Shown here: positions 43,836 through 53,400 of the stretch, piece after piece | How the letters are laid out: every line of letters starts with the position of its first letter | Position numbering within the stretch: position 1 is the stretch's first letter | From: Mucilaginibacter myungsuensis | GTDB lineage: Bacteria; Bacteroidota; Bacteroidia; Sphingobacteriales; Sphingobacteriaceae | Direction: 5' to 3' | DNA: 64,000 bases | NCBI RefSeq assembly: GCF_015222005.1 | Contig: NZ_JADFFL010000009.1 | Coordinates: 1 to 64,000, forward strand | The notes under the pieces: generated by a model | The model's database searches: none | Told to the model about the DNA's origin: nothing | The model's input: the letters and a program-made list of their open reading frames with translations, nothing else | Program-made: the position numbers and the translations under genes

Positions 43836-45065
43836 ATGAACACCTCGCTCTACATAGCCAAAAGATACCTGTTCTCGCATAAAAAGATGCATGCGATAAA
43901 CATTATCTCGGGCATTTCTATGTTGGGGGTGTTTGTGGGCAGCGCGGCTTTGTTTATCATCCTGTCGGGGTTTAACGGGTTGGAGGGCGTGGTGCTATCT
44001 TTGTACAGCAACTTTACGCCCGAGATACGCATAGAGCCGGCTAAGGGAAAGACCTTCGACCCTAACACGCCTTATTTTAAAGCCTTACGTAAAGACGCGC
44101 GGGTATTTTCTTTTACCGATGTTTTGCAGGACAAGGTACTTATCCGTTATAACGACCGCCCCTTCATTGCCACCATTGAGGGCGTAAGTGATGAGTTTTT
44201 GAATAACAAAGGCTTGGACAGCCTGACCGAGAACGGCTCATTCACGCTCCACGCTAAAGGTGCCGATCAGGCGGTGATAGGTGCTACGGTACAGAATAGT
44301 TTGGCCGTATCTATTAAAGACCCTTTCGGCAATCAGATAGAGGTTTGGACACCGCGCCGCAAAGCGGTGACCTCGTTCAACCCGCTGGATGATTTTAATC
44401 ATTTAAGCATCCCGGTCTCGGGTGTATTTTCGGTACAGCAGGATTTTGATGGCATCGTCGTCACTCCGATCGCATTCACGCGCGAACTGCTGGACGAACC
44501 GGTGAACGTATCGGCACTCAACATCAACTTTAAAAAAGGCACCGACCTACCCCCCGTGTTAACAGAAATAAAGGAAAAAGCAGGCAGCAACTACATCGTT
44601 AAAGACCGTTACCAGCAGAACGAAAACCTGTACAAGATCCTGAACAACGAGGGATTGTCGGTTTACATGATATTAACTTTTGTGGTTATTATCGCTATAT
44701 TTAACATCATAGGTTCGCTTACCATGTTGGTGATGGATAAGCAAAAGGATATCGCTATCCTTACCGGACTGGGTGCAGGTAAACGCATCATCCAGGGTAT
44801 CTTCTTTTACGAAGGTATGATGATATCGGGCATCGGCTGTGTGTCGGGGCTGGTCGCCGGGCTGATATTTTGCATTTTGCAAAAAGTGTACGGCTTTATC
44901 AAAATGGGGAGCGCGTTAACTGTGATGGATGCTTACCCGGTCGAGATACACCCGTTGGACATCCTGGTGGTGTTAGGCACGGTGATGACCATCGCTGTAA
45001 TTGCATCAGCTATTAGTGCAAGGTTAAGCGTGAAAACACTTGGCGAGATCAAGAACGAATTGTAA
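43836..45065 (+). CDS. FtsX-like (LolC/LolE-type) ABC transporter permease
   Basis: 409 aa from the ATG at 43836. One helix near the N-terminus (INIISGISMLGVFVGSAALFII), a large periplasmic domain (about 50-270), then three helices (MILTFVVIIAIFNIIGSLTML and two more) give the MacB/LolC topology. LolCE proteins extract lipoproteins from the inner membrane with LolD ATPase. No ATPase gene is adjacent, so that function is provisional. Confidence 0.88.
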   Translation: MNTSLYIAKRYLFSHKKMHAINIISGISMLGVFVGSAALFIILSGFNGLEGVVLSLYSNFTPEIRIEPAKGKTFDPNTPYFKALRKDARVFSFTDVLQDKVLIRYNDRPFIATIEGVSDEFLNNKGLDSLTENGSFTLHAKGADQAVIGATVQNSLAVSIKDPFGNQIEVWTPRRKAVTSFNPLDDFNHLSIPVSGVFSVQQDFDGIVVTPIAFTRELLDEPVNVSALNINFKKGTDLPPVLTEIKEKAGSNYIVKDRYQQNENLYKILNNEGLSVYMILTFVVIIAIFNIIGSLTMLVMDKQKDIAILTGLGAGKRIIQGIFFYEGMMISGIGCVSGLVAGLIFCILQKVYGFIKMGSALTVMDAYPVEIHPLDILVVLGTVMTIAVIASAISARLSVKTLGEIKNEL

Positions 45066-45079
45066 TTTATTTTGAGGTT

Positions 45080-45466
45080 ATGAAGCATATATCAGCCGCC
45101 ATTCTATTGATCATGTTGTTAGCCGCAGTTGTGGGTTGCGGTGGTAACGATCATAAAAGCGAACAAAAAGAAGCCAAAGGCCGTGTGATCTACCGTGGCT
45201 TGTATAGCTTTGGCCCCGAGGTAAAGTCGTTCAAAAATTGCGAGACCGGGCAGGAATTTTGGGCGGCAGATAGTTCGGCTACGCTGGAATTAAAGTATTC
45301 GCAACTCATCATAGAAAAACCATACGAGCCGGTATATGTTGAAGTAGAGGGCGAAAAAATAAAGTCGGGGCCTGATGGGGAGGCATCAGAGTTCGACAGC
45401 ACTATCGTGGTGAAAAAACTAATTAAAATAACCAAAGAGATACCTGCGGGTATGTGCGATAATTAA
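45080..45466 (+). CDS. Predicted lipoprotein, NlpE C-terminal-like
   Basis: 128 aa with a lipoprotein signal (LLAAVVGCGG). The mature region, IYRGLYSFGPEVKSFKNCETGQEFWAADS, is reminiscent of the OB-fold domain of NlpE, which is an outer-membrane lipoprotein involved in copper and envelope stress. It is 14 nt downstream of the permease, probably in the same transcript. Similarity is by pattern. Confidence 0.68.
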   Translation: MKHISAAILLIMLLAAVVGCGGNDHKSEQKEAKGRVIYRGLYSFGPEVKSFKNCETGQEFWAADSSATLELKYSQLIIEKPYEPVYVEVEGEKIKSGPDGEASEFDSTIVVKKLIKITKEIPAGMCDN

Positions 45467-45538
45467 GTCTTAAGTCAGAAGTCGGACATCGGGGGTCGAT
45501 CAACCAACCCAGCTTTTAGCTTTGTGCTTTAAGCTTTA
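45467..45538. repeat. Heptamer-periodic arrays D
   Basis: Right after the lipoprotein stop, 7-nt units gtcttaa, gtcagaa, gtcggac, atcgggg, gtcgatc (45467-45501), then agctttt, agctttg, tgcttta, agcttta (45511-45538). The two runs share the 7-nt period but are not closely complementary, unlike arrays A and C. The rbfA start follows 11 nt later. Confidence 0.6.
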
Positions 45539-45549
45539 ACCTAAGAAAA

Positions 45550-45924
45550 ATGGAATCAAAACGTCAGCAAAAATTCGCCGGGGTAATTCAGCAAGACCTG
45601 GCTACTATATTTCAACGCGAGGGCAGCGGATACCTGCCTAATGCCATGGTTACCATCACCAAGGTGCGTGTAACTCCGGATCTGGCGCTGGCCCGCATAT
45701 TCCTGAGCTTTTTTAACGGGGGCAATTCTCAGCAGGCCCTGCAAACTATCCGCTCGCACGCTAATGAGATCCGTTACAAACTGGGTGCACGCATTAAAGA
45801 TCAGGTAAGGGTTGTACCCCAGCTTGAATTTTTTGTGGACGATACCAGCGAATACGTAGAGCGTATGGATGCCATCTTTGATAAGATAGCTAAAGAAGAA
45901 CGCCAACCCGACACCGAAGAATAA
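45550..45924 (+). CDS. rbfA: Ribosome-binding factor A
   Basis: 124 aa, with the KH-type RbfA fold and the conserved QQKFAGVIQQDLATIF start, VTITKVRVTPDLALARIFLSF and IRYKLGARIKDQVRVVPQLEFFVDDT segments. It assists late 30S subunit maturation and cold adaptation. The next gene starts 2 nt after its stop, suggesting an operon. Confidence 0.95.
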   Translation: MESKRQQKFAGVIQQDLATIFQREGSGYLPNAMVTITKVRVTPDLALARIFLSFFNGGNSQQALQTIRSHANEIRYKLGARIKDQVRVVPQLEFFVDDTSEYVERMDAIFDKIAKEERQPDTEE

Positions 45925-45926
45925 CT

Positions 45927-46628
45927 TTGGAGGCCGACGATAAGCACCAATTACTCGAGCAATATCTGCTGCAACATCCCGAAGCGGTAGGTAAAGTGGT
46001 TGACTATGACCCCACCGTGGATAAACTATACACCTTCGACTTTAGATCGGCAAATACCGAGCTAAGTCCGGATGATGTGAACGACACGGCGAAGTTCAGC
46101 GCTTGGGTTAACCGCAAATTAAAAGATGACGGTTATAGATATGGCATTGGTGGTTACATGGAGAACCGCACTTTGTACGCCCGCAGCGCTTTATTTAATA
46201 CTGATGAAGAGCCACGTCGCCTGCATTTAGGTGTAGACATCTGGGGCGATGCAGGCACACCTGTTTATGCGCCCTTGGCTGGTAAGGTCCACAGTTTTCA
46301 GGACAACGATAACTTTGGTGATTACGGCCCTACCATCATCCTTGAGCATGACCTGAATGGACTGGTCCTTTATACCCTATACGGGCATTTGAATAAAGAA
46401 TGCTTGGACGGCCTGTACGAGGGCAAACCGTTTGTAAAGAACCAACCGATGGCGACCTTTGGTGATGCAACCGAAAACGGCAGCTGGCCGCCGCACCTGC
46501 ACTTTCAATTAATGTTCGATATGGGCGGCCGCGAAGGCGACTATCCCGGTGTAGGCCTCTATTCCCAACAAGAAGCATTAAAACAGAACATCCCCGACCC
46601 TGAACTACTGTTGCGTTTTAACAGATAG
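45927..46628 (+). CDS. M23-family peptidase domain protein
   Basis: 233 aa, starting at TTG 2 nt after the rbfA stop. The LytM/M23 zinc site is present: HLGVDIWGDAGTPVYAPLAG (His, Asp) and PPHLHFQLMFD (HxH). No signal peptide is visible, so it may be a cytoplasmic or unconventionally exported member. The usual role is murein endopeptidase activity. Close packing with rbfA suggests shared transcription. Confidence 0.85.
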   Translation: MEADDKHQLLEQYLLQHPEAVGKVVDYDPTVDKLYTFDFRSANTELSPDDVNDTAKFSAWVNRKLKDDGYRYGIGGYMENRTLYARSALFNTDEEPRRLHLGVDIWGDAGTPVYAPLAGKVHSFQDNDNFGDYGPTIILEHDLNGLVLYTLYGHLNKECLDGLYEGKPFVKNQPMATFGDATENGSWPPHLHFQLMFDMGGREGDYPGVGLYSQQEALKQNIPDPELLLRFNR

Positions 46629-46664
46629 CACAAAGCGGGGGATGCCTTTACAATTTCGGGCTAA

Positions 46665-47138
46665 TTACAGCAATTCCATCATTGCCTTTAAGCCGGCGGG
46701 CGAATAGGCTACCGATTTCAATGTTTTATTATCGGCATTGCGATAAACTAAGAACAGGCCGTCTATCTCTTTATAGTGCGCTTCAGTATTGTCTTTGGCT
46801 AAGTAGTGGGCAATGGTCTGCTCGGCTTCTTCAACAGTTTTGCAGGCTTTGCTCATGTTGCTGCGGTGTACCTCGCCAAACAGGGTCTTAAATTTTTCGC
46901 CCAGGCCAAACTCCAGTATCGCGCCCGACAATACATATTGCAGATCGCAAAGCGCATCAGCCACCTCGGTCATATCATTATCTTCAATAGCTTGCTGCAG
47001 TTCCTTCAATTCCTCGGCCAATAACGACACACGCAAAGCAGCACGCTCTTTCGACGGCATTTGCGGTCTATCCTGTATCGGGTGTTTAAAGGTGCGATGA
47101 AACTCCGCTACCGAGTTGAGTGCTTTTGGTTCTTCCAT
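46665..47138 (-). CDS. MazG-like nucleoside triphosphate pyrophosphohydrolase
   Basis: 157 aa from the ATG at 47138 (MEEPKALNSVAEFHRTFK). The helical all-alpha NTP pyrophosphatase motif is visible as LLAEELKELQQAIEDND and VADALCDLQYVLSGAI, with Glu-Glu and Asp residues for magnesium binding. The C-terminal third is unlike classical MazG. It likely hydrolyses a nucleotide triphosphate or a phosphoribosyl-ATP-like substrate. Confidence 0.82.
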   Translation of the reverse strand: MEEPKALNSVAEFHRTFKHPIQDRPQMPSKERAALRVSLLAEELKELQQAIEDNDMTEVADALCDLQYVLSGAILEFGLGEKFKTLFGEVHRSNMSKACKTVEEAEQTIAHYLAKDNTEAHYKEIDGLFLVYRNADNKTLKSVAYSPAGLKAMMELL

Positions 47139-47237
47139 ATCCAGATCGTTTAAAGCATCAAAGTAAACAAAAATTCGTTTTCGGTATTGAACATCGCGTT
47201 GTAAGTTTTGCACATATACCCATCTCGCCTAAAGCAA

Positions 47238-47270
47238 AAGCGCCACCCTTTTTTACAAAAGATGGCGCTT
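47238..47270 (-). terminator. Terminator of the type IX secretion operon
   Basis: An 8-bp stem (aagcgcca / tggcgctt) with a 17-nt loop on the minus strand, followed by TTGCTTT, 21 nt after the OmpA-family stop codon. Confidence 0.65.
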
Positions 47271-47290
47271 AAGCGTTTTGGATAGGGTTG

Positions 47291-49366
47291 TTATTTTTTC
47301 ACCACTTTAACCTCGGTACGGCGGTTAAGCTGATGTTGGTATGGCGTACAGTTAACGCCATTGGCGCACTTATTCACCAAACCATTCTCTCCGTAACCCT
47401 GGGCGGTAATACGTGCTTTATCAATGCCCGCTGCCACAATGTAAGCCACAGCAGCGTTAGCGCGACGTTGCGACAGATCCAGGTTATAAATATCTACCCC
47501 ACGGCTATCGGTGTAAGATCCCAGTTCTATCGAGATGTTCGGGTAATCGTTCATGATCTTTACCAACTTATCCAACTCGCGGGCAGCATCCGGACGGATG
47601 TCGGCCTTATCAAAATCGTAGTAGATCTTACCTACACGCATTGGCGTATTTAGCGTAAGATTATTGAACCGGGCCAAGCCACCTACGGTGTTCATCTCCG
47701 GCACCATTACCTTGTTAGGCAAGCGCTCCCCGTCGCCGGTAGTAACCACATTGGCAGCGGCAATAGGGCTATTATCGCGGCCCATGCTCAGGTCCTTTTT
47801 AATGGTTTGCGATACTTTGATGTTTACGGTAGTAAAGCTTAAGCTATCCTGCGTGTAACCGTTCTTCTGGCTCTTCAAGCTATAATCCGAATTCTCTGAA
47901 AGGTCGAACGAGTATTTACCCGTAGCGTCCGTGGTCATTTTAATATCGCTGCCGCCTGCTTTTGATAAGCTTACCAAAGCCTGGTCAACAGGTATCTGCG
48001 TGTTTTTATCGGATACGATACCTTCCAAACGCAACTTGATCATCAATATCTCCACAAAGCTGTAGATATCATCGCTGCCTTTTCCGCCCGGGCGGTCTGA
48101 TGTAAAGTAACCTGTGGTGGGGCTGGTCTTAATGTAAGCAAAGTCATCGTGCGGGGTGTTCAACGGCGAACCCATGTTGCGGGCCATCGAGAAAGCCTCG
48201 CCATCCTTGGTAGACTTGTAAATATCCAAACCACCAATGCCTACCGCACCGTCGCTCGAGAAAAAGAAGTTGTTCTCTTTATCCAGCACCGGGGTACGCT
48301 CGTTACCTGCAGTGTTCAGTGCATCAATGTTTACCGCGCTGCCCCATTTGCCATCGGCCTCGCGCTGGCAATAGTACAGGTCGGTGCCACCTTTGCCACC
48401 CGGTTTGTTAGATACAAAGTACAACGTTTGTCCATCAGGAGTAATGTAAGGGTCACCTACCGAATACTCCTCTATCTTATTATACCTGAACGGTTGCGGC
48501 GCGCCCCATTTACCGGTAGCATCACGCTTGCTCGAATATATCTCAATGTGGATGGTCTTATCCGTGGTCTTAACACCTTTTTTAGGGATACGGGTCAGTG
48601 TGAAGAAGATCTCGTTACCATCTTCGGTGAACGAAGCTGATCCAATGTGGTAGTCGGTACCCGGCGTTATTGGGAATAATTTGGTGGTCGAATCGGCATT
48701 GGTCTCGTATAACCTCAGGTAGTTGTTACCGGTCCAGCCGTAAGTGTTTTTGCTGATGCCGTTAACCTCGTCAAAACGGATCAGGCCTTTCTTTTTTGTG
48801 GTGACCGCACCTTTAATATTCTCGTTGTTCCTGTCTGATGAGAAAACCGCGCCACCATTATAAGCTACCGCGCCCCAGTCAGACCGGTCACTGTTCCACT
48901 TGGTTTCGTTCCTGATGCTGATGTTGTTGTTCGGGTTCTTCATCCAAACCACTGCCGAATCGCAAGATGCCTGCCAGATCTGCAATTGCTCGTCGCTCAC
49001 TTTCTTAAGCGTGGCGTATTTAGCATATTGATCTTTAGCCTCGGCAAATTTGGCGTTGTTGCGCAGCACCGCGGCATACTTCAGCACGTTCTCAGGGGCA
49101 CTACCCGTCATGCCTATTACGCGGGCATACCATAGTTCGGCCTGCTCGTAATTTTTGGTCAGGCGGTAGCTATCAGCTAAACGCTCGGCTGCATGCACAG
49201 ACTCTTTCTTTTGGAAAGCTTCCTGATAGTATGCTATGGCTTTTACATAGTTGAACTGGTTGAACTGCTCGTCGCCCAGTTTTAACGCGTATTGAGCATG
49301 CGCGGCCGAGACCGTCAGCACCAACATGCCGATGATAAGTAAGCCGGTATTCAGTAGTTTTTTCAT
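47291..49366 (-). CDS. OmpA-family protein of a type IX secretion accessory operon
   Basis: A 691-aa exported protein: signal peptide, TPR-like helices (about 30-150), a WD40-like/PD40 beta-propeller (about 160-420; FVSNKPGGKGGTDLYYC, FSSDGAVGIGGLDIYKS), a carboxypeptidase regulatory-like domain (about 440-530) and a C-terminal OmpA peptidoglycan-binding domain (YYDFDKADIRPDAARELDKL, RRANAAVAYIVAAGI). It is the third gene of the set adhesin, PorP/SprF, OmpA, the classical layout for SprB-like effectors. It may anchor the complex to murein. Confidence 0.9.
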   Translation of the reverse strand: MKKLLNTGLLIIGMLVLTVSAAHAQYALKLGDEQFNQFNYVKAIAYYQEAFQKKESVHAAERLADSYRLTKNYEQAELWYARVIGMTGSAPENVLKYAAVLRNNAKFAEAKDQYAKYATLKKVSDEQLQIWQASCDSAVVWMKNPNNNISIRNETKWNSDRSDWGAVAYNGGAVFSSDRNNENIKGAVTTKKKGLIRFDEVNGISKNTYGWTGNNYLRLYETNADSTTKLFPITPGTDYHIGSASFTEDGNEIFFTLTRIPKKGVKTTDKTIHIEIYSSKRDATGKWGAPQPFRYNKIEEYSVGDPYITPDGQTLYFVSNKPGGKGGTDLYYCQREADGKWGSAVNIDALNTAGNERTPVLDKENNFFFSSDGAVGIGGLDIYKSTKDGEAFSMARNMGSPLNTPHDDFAYIKTSPTTGYFTSDRPGGKGSDDIYSFVEILMIKLRLEGIVSDKNTQIPVDQALVSLSKAGGSDIKMTTDATGKYSFDLSENSDYSLKSQKNGYTQDSLSFTTVNIKVSQTIKKDLSMGRDNSPIAAANVVTTGDGERLPNKVMVPEMNTVGGLARFNNLTLNTPMRVGKIYYDFDKADIRPDAARELDKLVKIMNDYPNISIELGSYTDSRGVDIYNLDLSQRRANAAVAYIVAAGIDKARITAQGYGENGLVNKCANGVNCTPYQHQLNRRTEVKVVKK

Positions 49367-49436
49367 TTGTACGCTAATTCCTTTTTATCAAACTATTGTA
49401 TCGATATCATATTCCTTTTTGCTTATCGCCTTACGG

Positions 49437-50408
49437 TTAAAAGAACCTTGGCGATAACATCCTGCCAGGCTTGCCACCAAAAGCAAAACCGATAGATATC
49501 TCGTGTGTGCCCGAGCTATAGTTCCTCAGCGGGCCGATAGACATATCATAAGCATAACCTATCCTGAAAGACTCGTTCGGGAAAAATTGAGCCGCGCCTA
49601 TTACAGAATTTAACTGTGTTAAACCATTTTGCAAATATGGCTTATTATATAATTTAACACCTGTACGGTAAGATCCGCCTAACCATAATTTTTGGCCAAG
49701 GATCAAAAACGCGTTAAGGTCCAAACTGGTCGGGCCGCCGGTATCGTCTTTTAATAATACACTTGGTTTTAGGATAAAGTCCTCATCCAACGGCAGCAAT
49801 ACACCACCTGTTAGGTAAAAGTGTGGCTTTGGTTGCGGGATGTAAGCATAATCCTTAATGTTCACATATTGCGATATCAGGTTATCTGCCGATACGCCCG
49901 CATACATGGTATTATCCGAATAATAAACCCCTACCCTTGCATCAGGCAAGATCACGCTTTGCGTGGTGGTAGGTTGGTTAGGTTCCGGATCATTCGGATT
50001 CAGCATAGCGCCGTTAATGCCTAATTGCATACCGCCCAAACCTAAACCAAATGCCAGCCTGGATGAACCTTCCTGGTTCATTTTTAAGCGGTACGAGTAG
50101 TTAAGGTAACCGGCCATATTGGTTTGCGCGCCCAACCTATCGTGCGATAGCTGGAAAGCCAAACCTACATTGCCCTCGTTAGCTATCGCATCGATAGCCA
50201 GCGACATGCTTTGCGGCGCGCCCGATATGCCTGTCCACTGCGAGCGGTAGAACGCGTGCAGGTTAAGGTTCTCTTTATAACCGGCATAAGCAGGGTTGAT
50301 ATAGATACCATTGAACATGTACTGGCTCTGCTGCGCATCCTGCTGGGCTTTTACGGCCACCGTGCACAACATTAACATTACTACTATAAAATATCGTTTC
50401 ATGATCAT
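49437..50408 (-). CDS. PorP/SprF-family type IX secretion membrane protein
   Basis: A 323-aa outer-membrane beta-barrel with a signal ending VAVKAQ and the PorP/SprF opening QQSQYMFNGIYINPAYAGY. SprF-like proteins bind the C-terminal domain of large adhesins during or after secretion and are encoded directly beside them, as here, 24 nt downstream of the adhesin gene. A second in-frame ATG lies two codons in. Confidence 0.93.
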   Translation of the reverse strand: MIMKRYFIVVMLMLCTVAVKAQQDAQQSQYMFNGIYINPAYAGYKENLNLHAFYRSQWTGISGAPQSMSLAIDAIANEGNVGLAFQLSHDRLGAQTNMAGYLNYSYRLKMNQEGSSRLAFGLGLGGMQLGINGAMLNPNDPEPNQPTTTQSVILPDARVGVYYSDNTMYAGVSADNLISQYVNIKDYAYIPQPKPHFYLTGGVLLPLDEDFILKPSVLLKDDTGGPTSLDLNAFLILGQKLWLGGSYRTGVKLYNKPYLQNGLTQLNSVIGAAQFFPNESFRIGYAYDMSIGPLRNYSSGTHEISIGFAFGGKPGRMLSPRFF

Positions 50409-50432
50409 TTTCTATCGTTTACCTACCGGTAA

Positions 50433-53400
50433 TTATTTCTTAAAAGTCCTTAACAATGTTACCCATCCTTTAACCGTCAGGTAATTGCCATCAGCAGCGT
50501 TCACTTTTAAACGCAGCACATAGTAATAGGTGCCCTCGTTCAAACCTTCGCCTGTCCAGTTATTCTGATAGTTGCCGGTAGAGCGGTAAACCGCGTTACC
50601 CCAACGGTTGGTGATGGTAATATCATTCACCGCAAAGGCGCCTAAACCACGTATCTCGAAGGTATCGTTAACACCATCGCCGTTAGGTGTGAACAGTGTT
50701 GGCGGCGTTAATGCCACACCCGAACCTGATATGTTAACCGTTGCCTCGTTGGTAAAGTTACCGTTAACATCCTTCACACGGTAAGTGAACGCATCCGGAC
50801 CGGTGTAGCCGGCATTCGGCGTATAAGTGATCGTACCATCAGCATTAATAGTTACCGAACCATTTGATGGCGGTGTACCTATAGTGATCGTTGCCGGATC
50901 CAGCGCAACAGTTCCCTGCACGTCGTTATCCAAGATCGGGATGATCACCGGAGATATTCCGTTACGTACCGCTACGTCATCCATAGCTTTTGGCATGGCT
51001 ACTAACGGGGTGGTAGTAGTACCGGTAGGGCCGGTGCTTGGTACTGTATTGCCTTTGCCATCGGTACCGGTAGCGGTAGCCGAGTTGGTCACTGTACCTG
51101 CTGTTTTATCGGCATCGGTAAGCGTGTACACACTGGTGAAAGTGAAGGTAGCACCCGGAGCTAAACTACCACCAGGAATGATCATTGCCTGATTGTTGAT
51201 ACCTAACTTAATATCGGTAAGGTTAACCGCGACAAGCGTGGTGTTACCAATATTCTCGAACAGGAAGGTGTATGTGATCTGATCTGCCGTAGCCACGCCT
51301 GTTTTGGTCAATTTGATAGCCGTGTTAGCAGTTATCACCGTATTGGTACCATCGTTAGGTGCAGGAGTATTCGGGTCATCAGATACCGGGCCTACAATCG
51401 GGTTACCGCTTTGATCGGTAGCCCTTACAGATGCCTGGTTCACGTAACCGCCATTATCTACATCGGCCTGGGTTACGGTGTGCCTTGCGGTAACTGTTGC
51501 ATTTGCACCGGCCGGTAAAATAGCGATGTTAGACGGGGTGATAGAACCCGCATCAGCACCAGCGTCGGTCACCACAACGTTATTCAGCACCGCTGTGCCT
51601 GTATTGGTCACTACGATGTTGTAGTTGATCACATCGCCAACTTTGGTCACCGTGTTAGTAGCAACCTTGGTCAGTGTCATCGAGCTGGCGTAAACTATTA
51701 CCGTAATATTGATCGGAGCTGAAACAGCACCATTGATATTTAATGTATAAGTGAAGGTTTGCGTACCAACATAATTATTGGCAGGCGTATAGATCACCTG
51801 ACCGGCAGCATTGACCGTAGCAGTACCGATCGCCGGCTGAGTTGCGATCACCACCGTAGCGGTAGCAGCGGCAGCGCCGTCGTTAGCCTTCACGTTGATG
51901 GTTACCGGCGTATTTACCGGGGTCTGACTAAGGTCGGCTACACCTATCGGCGTAACGTTTATCGTTACCGAAATAGCGTTAGACTGGATACCGTTGTTAG
52001 TCAATCGGTAAGTGTAATTATCTACACCTACAGATCCTGTTGCCGGGGTGTAGGTGAAGGTATTATCAGCATTCAGTACCGCGGTGCCATTAGCAGGTGG
52101 CGTTACCAGTGTAATGGTAGCACCGTTAGCGCTAACACCATCGTTAACTAATATGGCATTGTTGATCGCCGTGTTGACCGGGGTATTGTAAGTATCGGCC
52201 ACACCTTGTGGTCTAACTGTCACCGAAACGGTGATCGGGTCAGACGCGACACCATCAGGGGTTACCAGGGTATAAGTGAACGTATCATTACCTATAAAAC
52301 CGATAGAAGGTGTATAGGTCACAACGCCCGATGCGTCGGCTATAGCAGTACCGAACTGTCCGTTCAGCGGAACAACTGTAGCGTTGGCATTAGTAGCGCC
52401 GTCGTTACCTTTTACATTAATAGCAACCGGGGTACCAACATCTGTCGAAGCTACATCCGGTAAGCCATTACCTTTAATGCTCACCGTAACCGTGATCTGA
52501 TCTGATACCGCACCCGGGATAGACAAGGTATAAGTATAAGTATCCAGACCGCTGTAACCAGCGTTAGGAGTATAAGTAACCAACCCTGCCGCGTTAACGG
52601 TGGTTGTACCATGCAAGCCGTCTGTAGGGGTTACGTTAGCACCGTTACCGCTCACACCGTCGTTAGCTTTAACGTTAGTGGTAACAGGTACGTTAACCAG
52701 GGTAGATACATTATCGGCCACACCCACCAATCTTACGCTTACGGTAACGCTGATCGGGTCTGACACCACACCATCAGATGTGCGGAGCGTATAAGTATAA
52801 GTATCGGTACCTGTGTAGTTGGTAGCAGGTGTGTAGGTGATGGTACCGTCGGGGTTAACTGAGGTCGTACCGTTTGCACCGTTAGTAGGTATTATAGTTG
52901 TGCCTACGCCGCTTGCACCATCATTATTCTTAACAGCAGTGGTAACCGGGGTATTGATCGGAGTGCTGGCCCCATCAAACGTACCTACCGGTTTAACCGA
53001 GATGGTTACCGTAATTGGCGCCGATGTGATACCACCGTTGGTAAGCGTGTAAGTGTAAGTATCTAAACCAACATAGTTTATCGGAGTATAAGTAACGGTA
53101 CCATTGGCATTGACCACGGTAGTACCATGCGACCCGTTGGTTGCTGCCACCGTTGCTGTTGCCTGGCTTGCGCCATCATTAGCTCTTACGTTAGTAGTTA
53201 TAGGGGTGTTAAATGGCGTTGTATCAGTATCGGCAACACCAGCCGCGGCGGTCACAGTAACGGTAACCGTAACCGGATCCGACACTACACCATCCGGGGT
53301 AGTTAAGCGGTAGGTAAAGCTGTCCGGACCACTGTAGCCAGGGTTAGGTGTATAGATCACCTGTCCGTTAGCGTTAACGGTGGCCGTACCATTTGTTGGT

